DNA of 64,000 nt from Carposina sasakii (Eukaryota > Arthropoda > Insecta > Lepidoptera > Carposinidae), in contig CP053150.1 of NCBI GenBank assembly GCA_014607495.2, positions 8,142,495-8,206,494 on the forward strand. The letters are read 5' to 3'. Positions 1 through 12,000 of this stretch are shown one piece after another. Below the pieces are notes generated by a model, which worked only from the letters and a program-made list of their open reading frames with translations, made no database searches and was not told the origin of the DNA. Every line of letters starts with the position of its first letter. The stretch's first letter is position 1. Made by a program: the position numbers and the translations under genes.

Positions 1-3000
1 TCGACGTATATATCGCTATGGCGGCCAATCCGTGGAACTTTGTGGTAAGTAGAAGATTCTTATTTAATGTATACACATAATATTTAGTATAGTACAGACA
101 AAAGATGTTAAAAAAGGGGTGTATTGTTCGTAAGGGAAAAAATATAATATTGATTTCTTATTGTTTGTAACTAGTGGCCTGCCCTCGCTTCGCTTCGGTT
201 CATATCCTCTAAAATTTTGAATTCCGGTTTGTCCGTTCCCGTAGGAATATCGGGAATTATGTTTTCAGTGCTTCCTTATAGTCCCTACCAAATTTCATCA
301 TTATATTGTGTCAAATGGTTTTCGTTAAAATTGGGGATTCCCGTGGGAATTACGGGAAATCCGTTCTTTGTGCTCCCTAGCAGTCCCTAATGAACAATTT
401 ACGATTTCAGCTTCATAGGTATAGCGGTTTTCTTAAAAATTTTGAATCCCTGTTTGTTCCGTTCCGGTGGGAATTTCGGGAAATATGTTCTCAGTGCATC
501 CTTACACTCCCTACCGAATATACCTGTCATATTTCATCCCTATATGTCATGTGGTTTTCGTAAAAACTTGAAATTCCTGTTTGTTCCGTTCCCATGGGAA
601 TTTCGGGAAACCCGTTCTTAATGGTCTTTTACACCCCCTAACAAACGTGCACACCAAATTTCATCTGTGTACGTCAAACGGTTTATTTTTATACTTATTG
701 AATAAGCTTTTTAGGAGTGGGTACTTGTGAAATTCAAAATTTATTTGTATCTGTTCGTTTCTTCATGGGCTCATGTAGGTATGTTGTTTTTGCAATTCTT
801 CTGGATTTTGACTAATTTTACACTCGTTTTGAAAGATTTTCCCGACGTTTCCATTCATCATCATTGTTAGCGACGACGCAATATAGCGACATCTAGCGAC
901 GGCGGCGACGAATCATATGTTGTAAATATGTAGTGATTTGATTTAAGTTATAGCACAGTTTGTATTGAGAATAGCATTCGTTTAATATTGTAATTGATTA
1001 ATTAGTGTAAGGCTGTAAATAAAGGATATTACTGTTTTGTAATTTCATTCCGCCCCCAGCTGGAGCTCCGTTTTAGGTGCACTAGAGTTAAGAGTCGAGT
1101 ATTGTAGGCTAAGTTTCCATATCATAGGGCCTAACATAGGTAGGATCTCCTGGATGACCTAGGTTTCAAAGTAGACATAGCATAGGGATAAACAGGATGC
1201 CTAGGTAAGAATAGGAATGGAAACTTAGCCAAAGTCTCTAGTGCACATCAAGAATCTAGAAAATTCTAGACCTAGTGGGGGCGGAGTGAGAGCGCGCGAT
1301 ACGTGTGATAGAGATAGATGTACATAAATTGATACTTGCAAATAAATTTTATAGCGCGGGCGGGCTTCCAGGGAAATAAATAAAAGCCGCGTCGCGGCCA
1401 AAAATCGTTCATTACAGCCGCGGCTCCCGAGTGTGCTGGAAGCTCTGCCCAACGCTGCCTTCGAGTATAATCCGTCGTTTCTCTGCTAAGGTGCATTCCC
1501 AACAACATACAGTCCACACAGTGACCACAGTTCTCGCCATGTCTCAACGAGCCAGGGATGTGCGCCACAATCATTATCTTCCATCATAAATTCAGAAATC
1601 ACCAGTATTGGCTGTATGCCTTATGCCCTTTCTTCGGGATAAACAAAAAAAAAATCTGTCATGTTTTGTCATGTCATCTGTACGTCACAGAGTAATAAAA
1701 TTTCCCAGAACCCGTTATCATTATCACGCACACTATTGAAGCAACATTTAGTAGGTCAAATTTTTACAACCTATTTGCTGTATCTAAAAAACTGATAATA
1801 TTTATCGATGGCAACAATCGACGGGTTAGAAGAGCGGAAGATGCGGGATTTTTGACTTGTTTTTGTTTCACTACCCGGAATACATCTGTCATTGAGGACT
1901 CCTTCTAGGGACTTGTTATTCTATGGTGTATGTCAAACATATACCTCCATGCGTCAAATGGTTAAAAAAAATTGTACCTATTTAATTCATATTTATTCCA
2001 ACCCAGTGGAAATTATGCGAAACCCTATAGCCTATTCATCCGGGTCCAATAAGGATTGTAATGCTTAAAGAATTTTTGAAATCTGTCCAGTAGTTTCGGA
2101 GCCTATTCGCTGCAAATAAACAAACAAACAAACAATAAAAGTTTACCTCTTTATAATATTAGTATAGATTAATTGAAGTACATATTTACGATTTTTAACC
2201 CAATAGACATGATGACTATGTTTTATGTTGACCAGAAATTGATGATTGAAATCATAGGCATTAATAATTAGGTAATTAAGTGCCAAATTATTAAAATTAA
2301 TTGAAATTGATTAATGTTAAATTAGTTGTAAATCACAACAAGTGGTCAAGGGGCCACCTTAATAAATAAATAAATAAATTCATTTATTCAGGTAACTAAG
2401 ACCCATTTTTGTTAGTTACAAATTATATTATTAGATAAACACATATATTTTAATGTTAGTAGCAATAATTTATTAATTTGATAGTAGATAATACATTTGT
2501 CATTTAATAACTTTTGAAATAACTTTTGGTAATTATGTAACCATATCCCACCAAAAACATTCTGTAAAAAACTAGCCAAGTCTCGATGGAGCTGCTTGTT
2601 TATATCTAAAAAGTAATGAAATCGAGACAACGTCGTGCCAAGTGTAAGGTTCCTTACTGCGATTTCTTTATTATTATAGTTAATGTTGTGTGACTTGGTC
2701 GTTGAACATATATAATATGAAATATAGATAATATGACCACACAGATTGGAAATTGTTCTCTGTACACATATGCCCGGGGTATGATCTCAAATTTTGACTT
2801 AATAGGCAATAATTCGTGAATCATTAGCGAATTTTACTACCAATTGTTTAGGCTTTGTTTGATCTCTTCCTTTTGGAGCGTCAAATCGACCACCGATCTA
2901 ACATAAAATAGACGTACAGATGGACTTCTATCAATGATTAGAAGTACTGTACTGGAAATAATTTTTTATACTGTTTGTTTCAGGCTCGCCGTTTTGTACC

Positions 3001-6000
3001 CTTGTGTACTCTTCAACGGCCAAGTCACACAACATTAACTATAATAATAAAGAAATCGCAGTAAGGAATATTACACTTGGCACGACTTTGTCTAGATTTC
3101 ATTACTTTTTAGAGATAAACAAGCAGCTCCATCGAGACTTGGCTAGTTTTTTACAGAATGTTTTTGGATTTCACTTCTTTTTGTAGAAACGTGGGCATAT
3201 TGATTTATTTCCTTTAATTTTATTTATATGCGTATTAAAAGCAGAAGGGGAGGCATTCGCCCAGCAGTGGGACGCTATAGGCTAGATTAAATTAGAAGAT
3301 GTGTCCCATTATGCTGGATTTTTGCAATGACAGTCGATTTTTTTTATATACCAATAGTCATCATCATCATCAGTCTATTGCAGTCCACTGCTGGATGAAG
3401 GCCTCCCCCAGGGCACGCCACAAGACTGCCATGGGGGGTATTTGCCCATAGTCACCACGCTGGGCAGGCGGGTTGGTGACCGCAGTTTGTATTTTGGACT
3501 ATGTTGTCAACACGGGAGGCACTGCTGCCCACCTCCCGGAAACCCTTAATCGCTTCGTACGATACCCACGGGCAGACATGGGGTGGTACGAATTCTACTC
3601 TGTCGGCACCACGCGGCGAATACACGCTACCAATAGTATAAGGGGATATTACCATATCTCTAATACAGCTGAGACCAGCTGAGAGTTCTTCATCAGATAC
3701 TTCAGACCTTCGATTTTTGACATCAAATGAAGCGGCCCACCTAGTTGAACATTTTTTGTAAAGGCGGTATGTCGATCTCTAATCTAGTTTGGTTGGGCTC
3801 TTGTGTTTTCTGATCAGGGTCACCAGGGACTCCAGATCTTCGATTATCTTAGTTTTTATAGTTTTCCCTTTATGTGGCCATTAAACCCTAACTCTGTACC
3901 AAATTTCAACTCTCTGAGTTAATGGGAAGTACTAGTTCTATTTTGATGATCATGAGTGAGTGAGTGAGTGTCTGTCATAAATGCGAAATTTTGCTTTCGC
4001 TTAACTTCGGAACTAAATGACCTACAGACTTGAAATTTTAATTTAATGTGATTATATAGTATGTGATTATAGCTTACTGGATGACGAAAATTTCTGCGTT
4101 CTGGTCTTATCCAGAGGTTCTCAAATAGGGGCATGAAAATGCGGCGAAATGGTTCCAGTAAAGGGATGTTACGGCAGTGTTTGCTTCGCGCTCGACTTGG
4201 CGGGGGCACTGCCGTGCCCCCCGATCTAGAGCGTGACGTCATAGTAGCTAGCCATAGTATGGAACGCAAAACAACGAAAATAACTTTTAATTTCACTGAA
4301 GTAATTTTATCAATATATCGCCGTCTTTTCAAACCAAGAAAATAATGTTTGCATGTGTATTTTCTGTAATGCAGATCCAAGCCAACAGCACGCGCCACAC
4401 GTTACAAGCGATGATGGAGACTCTTCAGGAAGAGTGTCCAAAGATCAATCCCTCGGAAGCGCCGACCAGTCCCGCCAGCGGGGAACTTTACGCGGTCTTC
4501 TATGAGAAAGACAGCTCGTGGTATAGGTAAGGTTTAAAATACCACGTTTAAGGTTTAACAGGGCATACCTACTGATAATATAGGCCCCTGATTACGTAAA
4601 AGATATATCAAAGCCGAAGCCGCGCGATCGCGATTATTGAAAGCAGAGGCGGCTCCTGGTATTTTTAGATGGGAGTTCACATGTTTCTCAATATAAGCAA
4701 AGTCCCCACTCTTATTAACCCTTTCCCCCCGGGGTAGTGATTTTTAACGAATTTCCGCTTTTGAACTTTATTTTCATAATAAGGTAGGTAAAATTAAAAA
4801 CACAGATTTTTTTTTAGATTTTTATTATAGTTAGAAGTACTATTTCCAAGACCTAGACTTATAAGTACCGTCAGGAACATCGTGTTAACAGAATGTTAGG
4901 AACTTTGATAGAAACTACAAAAGTAATGAGATCCACTATTGACTTAGCAGTAATTAAATTAATGACTTAGTAGTAATAAAAAAAAATAAAAAATTACAGG
5001 TTAACCTCGTGGTATTCAATAAAACAATTTTTCTTTTCGTTTACACACAAAAACACGTTGCAATGCGAACATTTACTATGAGGTTTCGACTGAATCTTCT
5101 TCAAACTACAAACCTCACACCTTCCCCTGTTCTCTACGAACGTAGGCCAATGGATGCCTCTGTTACCTAAGCGTACGTCTTTTATAGTGGAGTAGTCAGA
5201 TTTGCGTCTTTTGGAAGGGCCGCCTTTTGCAGTATTATCAGTAGAAGTCTTTCTTTTCTGACTAGCATCTTTCATTGTCATCAAGCCTTGAGTAACAGAA
5301 CGTCTAAAATCTTTTACGGTAGTCTGTTCCATTATAAGTCCATGAATGACATATGCATTGACAAATGCGATGTCCAGAAGACCCCAAAACAATCTGTGCC
5401 ACCATTTCGGAGATTTGCGATCTATACAGTAAAGGGCTCTCAAACGATCAGATGTATCTACGCCGCCCATATACATATTGTGATCTTTGACAGCTATAGG
5501 GCATGTAATGGCTGACTTGGTTCCATTTTTTTCTTTACGTGACACAGTTGCCTCTTCGTTCCCGTGAAAATTAGACACTAAATGAACCATTTTGTTATCC
5601 TTCCATTTCCAATATCCAATGTCTAAATTTGAAAATCGATGATCACTGTCGCCCCTTTTCAATTGAGAATCAGCGAGCATATTTCCGGGCAGTCCTTTTC
5701 TGTTACTTCGGATAGTTCCACATGCGTAGGTGTTTTCAGTTTTCAGTTTCTCAAGTAAAGCCACAGACGTGAAAAAATTATCAAAGTAAACTACCTTCCC
5801 CTTACTCCAATCTTGTTCCGTTAACTCCAAAACTACTTTCTCTCCCAATCCATAGCCGGTAAATTTTGTGTTCAGTTCTTCGTCTTTCCCTTGGTAAATT
5901 TGAAACTTCTTTATATACCCCCGCTGGTCAGCAAGACCCAAGAGACCCCCTTTGTACCCCCTTTTTATGGGCTTCATAGGTAGATACTGTTTTAGGACAG

Positions 6001-9000
6001 ACCTACCTTTGAATTTAATCATGGACTCATCTACACTCAGTTCGCGAGTACCATGATAAACCATTTCAAATTTTTTATTGAGTGCATCAATCATCGGTCT
6101 AATTTTATATAATTTATCTTTGCAGCCTGAAGGCATTTTGGAGTTATCATTGCAATGCAGATGAGATAAAATAATAGCGAACCTGTCTCTAGGCATTGTG
6201 TTGCAAATAAGCGCGTTGTTGAGATCAGGTGCCGAAGAGTAGTGGTCTCTCCACGCCGGACGAGTATTGTAACCCATAAAAAAATTCATACATATAAATG
6301 TTAGGAGTTCCTCCTTTTTTAGGTTCAATACTTTGCTTTTCTGAGTAGCATAATGGTTACTTTGGTATACAATATTGTCAACAACGTCGTCAATCAATAC
6401 TAAAAATATATCAGTCGGTGTGGTACAGTGAGCAAACCAGTCATCTACTACTCCAGTATCCGCAATGTATTCCGGTAAAAATGTACTTAGGTCCCTCTTT
6501 TTCCATTTACGGTTTGGTTCGGGTAATCGCTGGTTAGTTCGGTGTGAAGAGTTATTTGCAGATGGTAGATCAGGCTGAACACTAGGTCCAGGTAATGAAG
6601 ATGTGGGTACCTGATTTATTGGGTACTCCAATACATCTTCATTTGACGGCGACGACGGCGGAACTTCGGCCAAAACATCTTCTAGAGCTCTTTCAAAAAT
6701 TTCACCGAAACCTCTTGGCGAGGGTAGTTGAACATTTTCCACTTCATCATCGGACACACCTGCATCAGACGCTTCGTCGCAGTCCGGAAGCTCTTCTAAT
6801 AACAGGGTTTCAATTAGAGCCGTATTGTTTTTAATATCCATCTCAATGCCTAAAACAATAAAAACATTGATTAGAACAATAATAAAAAAACATGGGTTTA
6901 TAAAAATAATAATAAAATAAAATACCCACTTCATCGTGTACATGTATTATAAAAAATCATAATATTTGAGACTAGAATCACCTGACGGTACTTTTAAGTC
7001 CGCAGTAGTTTTTATCAAATATTCGTATGAAATATCGTGATAATACATTATAACAGCTTTTAGAAATATAGCCAATGATATAAACAACGTAAATATTAAA
7101 AAAAATTGCACTTACCTATGATATTCTATTTATAAAACTTTTTCTATTTCACTGCACAACGAAATGAAAAAACGTTCGACAAGTTGTGACAAGAATTTCA
7201 AATTTTTCGCCAACGTCGCGCGGTAATTCAAATAACGCGCTGTGATTGGCTTACGGGAACGGTACTCTAAAGGATCGTCAGTTGCCGTTAACGTAAAGTG
7301 TTTTCGTACTAAAGATATTAGACGAAAAATGTGGTGGTACTTCTAAGTACCGTAAGGAGGGAAAGGGTTAAAATTCAGAGGACCTAATGAAACACATTAA
7401 AAGCAACCATATCGCGTTCTAACTCGGACTAAGCGACATCTAGTGGCCGCATACGTACACTACGAATTAATGTGAGCGGCGCTCCAGATAAGACTAATTT
7501 TTCATACGAAATCTTCTGTTTCACGCGCCGGCCTATGTCGGTATGTCTCTTTCGCACTCATTGAATACTGTACTAGGAATCGTACCAAATTACGTTTTTA
7601 TTAGAGCGCGATCGCTAGCGCTCCACTCGATACATAAGATTGCAACTTACTTGAGACGAACGCGCAGACACTATTAAACATAGTAGAATTGAAAGATAGT
7701 TATAAATATAGAGAAATATAGATTGCCTATGTAATCTTCATGGGTGGGAGTGTACTGCACGAGCGCTCCTTAGGACGAGCCGCCAGTGATTGAGAGTGTG
7801 TGTGTGCGCGCAACGAGCATGAGGCGTCCGCGTCCTCCCGCCAGTGATGCCAGATGTACTGTAATTATATTTGTACGGTATTTTCGAGCCTTATACGGTA
7901 ATCCATCGTAGCACCAAAACCGTACGGTAATTTAAAATTGTGGCCTAATCTGACCCAGGGATACTGTTGAATTCATATTCATGTGGATTAAACTAACGGC
8001 TATCACATGTAAAATATAACAAGAGAATGAGTGCGCGTATCTTGTTTCTGTATCATTCTATTTCGCTTTAGGCACCTGTTAGTTTAATAATATGGTATGG
8101 AATTATATGATTATGAACTCAATTTGGTATCGATCGGACCGCAATCTCTTGTCGAGTAAAATGAATTTCTGAGCGCGAGTAGTTCATTTGGTTCGGTTAG
8201 TTAGCATACCTAATAATATAATTTTTAGGGTTTCGTACTTCGAAAGGTAAAAATGGAACCCTTATAGGATCACTTTGTTGTCCGTCCGTCCGTCTGTCTG
8301 TCAAGATCCTTTTGCTGAAATTTATATCAAATACGCAGGTCTACTGTCCCTAGAAGCTGTGAAAAATCAAACTACTGAGCCAACACAATCAAAAATTACA
8401 GCCGTTTATGTCACAAATTTTCGACTTTCGCAAGGGAATCAAAACCTACAGGGTACTTCCCGTAAGCTCTGAATTTTAAAATTTGGTACGAAGCAACGTC
8501 ATATAGCACAGATAACACACACATATTTAGTCGTGAGATGACTAACTATGTTGTGATATTATAATTATTATGTTACTTAGCTTGATGCAAGTCCAGGCGT
8601 AAATGAACAACACTCGTCACTGGATATAAGTTTATTCTCGCGCGAGGCGGGTTGAAATACACAATCACAGTAAATTAATAGGCTAGCACAATAACAAAGC
8701 TGTCACTTGAGTAGCGAAATATTGAGCGAAGCAAAGCAAGTAAAATCTGGCTACGAGAAGCGTCAGGTAAACGTCGTAGTTAGGATCTGACTGACGGGCG
8801 GCCTCGAGTGCGCGGGATGCGGGACGAGCGCTCCGGGACCGGTTGGAATGCGCCGGCGCATGTACTCCCGCATGGCCGGGCGGTCGACGACGTCGTCATT
8901 GCGTGACGCAATGAACCAAATGTTTGTTTCCATACCAATTGATACGCTACGACACGGTCAGTGTGAATGTTTTATCCTCGTGATGTGAATCTAGTGTATT

Positions 9001-12000
9001 TATTGATTATACCTAAATATGTAGTTATATTTCTATATGATGAGTGTTGTAAATTTAATTGTGATAGATGTAAATAAGTACATATAGAAATATTATAAGT
9101 ACATATTTTAAGTGTTATATATAAATGTCATAACGTACATAAAAAGTAATTTGTATTTGTGTACAGTGTTATGTGTGGAGGTAGCCCACATTACTCCCCC
9201 CCAGAGGCCTGGTTAGGGATGATAAAAATCCGGAAATCGTACCTTTCGACCATAACGTGTTGTTTTGGGAACGATAGAGGTAGAAGGTGGACTTGGCTTA
9301 TGGCTTGGCGAAGTTAGGTCAGGTGGATAAGGTACAACTTTTTTATTATTATTTATTGTATCCTCGTCGTTAAGTACGAAAGCAGGTTTTAGGCGGTCTA
9401 TTGTTACGGTTACGGGTTTTCCCTTGACGAGGAGTTTAAATTTCTTATTATCCCTTTCTAACACTTGGTATGGTCCTGTGTAGGCTGGTTGAGGAGGAGC
9501 ACGTGATGCGTCTTCTCGGAGAAAAACATGATCCGCGGTTGCTAGCTCTTTGAATATAAATATTGTATGTTTGTTGTGGCGAGAAGCTGGGACTGGCTTT
9601 AGTTTATTTGCAAAATATCGTAAGCGCGCTGTAAAATCAGTTATATCTGTTGTGCTGGGTATGCCTGGGACAAAAAATTCTCCAGGTAGCCTCAGTGGTT
9701 CCCCATACAGTAGCTCGGCGGAAGACGTCTGTAGGTCCTCTTTGTAGGCGCTGCGGATACCAAGTAGTACCAATGGTAGGGTTTCCGACCAGTTGGGATC
9801 CGAGTGACAAGTAATGGACGCTTTGAGCTGGCGATGGAAGCGCTCGACAAGTCCATTGCATGCTGGATGGTAGGCCGTCGTGTGTTTGTGTTGGAATCCT
9901 GTGTATTTCGCCAGATATTGGAACAATGAGGACTCAAATTGACGACCGCGGTCTGTTACAATATTTATTGGCACACCAAATCTGGATATCCAGCCGGAGA
10001 TAAGAGCCTTCGCGACCGTTTCTGCAGTAATGTCCTCTATAGGCATGACTTCTGGCCAACGCGTGAACCTGTCTATGGCTGTCAGACAATATCTGTAACC
10101 CTGCGAAACGGGAAGGGGACCTATAAGATCTATGTGCACGTTTTGAAAGCGGGAACGAGGCAATTCGTATGTACCTAAGGGTGCAGATACGTGACGTGTA
10201 ACTTTTGCACTTTGACACGATAAACAGGTTCTTGCCCAGTTTCGGCAATCTTTTCTCACTCCGGGCCATACAAACCGTTCGGCAACTAAGTTGGCAGTTG
10301 CGGAAGCGCCGGGGTGGCTTAGGGAGTGGAGGCTCTGATAGACCTGTTTGCGGAACTGTTGCGTGATAAAAGGTCTGGGATTAGATGTGCTGACATCGCA
10401 GAACAGCTGGACGTTGCTACCCGGGTAGTCTATCTTCTTTAGGCGTAGTGAAGTAGGGTCACTCAGGTATTTAGCCAGTTCTAGGTCATTCTCCTGGGAT
10501 TTGCTTAGGTCGGTCAAGCATATTGGTGCAACCAATTCCTCAACGCGTGATAAAGTATCGGCTACAATATTGTCTTTACCCGAGATATGCCTTATATCCG
10601 TCGTAAACTGGGAGATATAGTCTAAATGCCTAAATTGTCTAGGTGTACAAGTACGTTTTCGTTCATGGAAAGCGAAGCATATTGGTTTATGGTCTGTGTA
10701 GACCGTAAAGTGCCTGGCTTCAAGCATGTGCCGGAAGTATTTTATAGACTCGTAGATCGCGAGAAGTTCTCGGTCATATGGAGAATACTTAGTTTGGCAC
10801 GGGCTTAACTTCCGGGAGAAGAATGCTAGTGGTTGCCAGGCATTGTTTTGCCGTTGTTGTAAGACTGCGCCCATGGCTGTGTCAGATGCGTCTGTGACTA
10901 CTGCTAACTGTGCTCTGCAATCCGGGTGAGCCAGAAGGGCTGCCTTGGATAGACTTTCTTTAGTCTCTAAAAAAGCATTTAGAGCCTCACCAGCTATGTT
11001 AACTGGTGTCGAGCCTTTTGCTGATCCCGTAAGGAGAGCATTTAGGTGAGCTTGGGTGTGTGCAGCCTTAGGTAGGAAACGTCTATAGAAATTCACCATT
11101 CCAAGGAACCTTCTTAATGCTCTAACATCCTTTGGTGGAGGGAACTCTCGTATGGCATGTACTTTGTCATCAAGTGGCTTGGTTCCCTTTTCTGAGATCA
11201 AGTAACCCAAAAATTTTACTTCGGTTGCCCCGAAAACGCACTTAGATACGTTAATGACCATGCCATGGTACCGTAGTCTCGTGAATACTTGGCGAAGATG
11301 GTTTTCATGCTCGACTTTATTTTTACTAAATATCAAGAAATCGTCCAAGTAACAGTACACAAAATCCAGCCCGCGCATCATCCCGTCAACGAAGCGTTGA
11401 AATGTTTGGCCGGCGTTACGTAGACCAAACGTCATGAAGGGAAATTCAAACATGCTTAGTAATAGCCGTTTTTGGTATGTCTTCAGGGCTCACGGGTATC
11501 TGGTTGTATGCCTTGACCAGATCGATCGTACTATATATGTTGCACCCGGCAAGATTATGTGTAAAATCGTGAATATGACGTATAGGGTACATATCTGGAA
11601 CCGTTCTTGCGTTAAGTTGTCTATAATCTCCGCATGGACGCCATCCATTGTCCTTCTTAGGTGCAAGGTGCAATGGAGATGACCATGGGCTTTCAGACGG
11701 TCTGGCGGTGCCATTTGCTAGCATAGCCTCAAACTCATCCCTAGCAATTTTCAATTTATCGGGGGCGAGACGTCTTGGTGCGCAAGAAACTGGAGGGCCG
11801 GGTGTGGTGCGTATGTGATGTGGATCTAGTGTATTTATTGATTATACCTAAATATTTCTATATGATGAGTGTTGTAAATTTAATTGTGATAGATGTAAAT
11901 AAGTACATATAGAAATATTATAAGTACATATTTTAAGTGTTATATATAAATGTCATAACGTACATAAAAAGTAATTTGTATTTGTGTACAGTGTTATGTG

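Larger units (their letters stand above)
4644..7788. mobile_element. hAT-like MITE split by a piggyBac
   Basis: The ends CAGAGGCGGCT and AGCCGCCAGTG are inverted repeats. They are flanked by an 8-bp duplication with one mismatch (ATTGAAAG at 4636-4643, ATTGAGAG at 7789-7796), which indicates hAT. Without the insert it is about 490 bp. It shares its body with the copy at 47158-49423 (for example 'gcgctagcgatcgcgctcc') and its end sequence with the hAT at 27176-28565, which keeps transposase remains. Confidence 0.85.
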
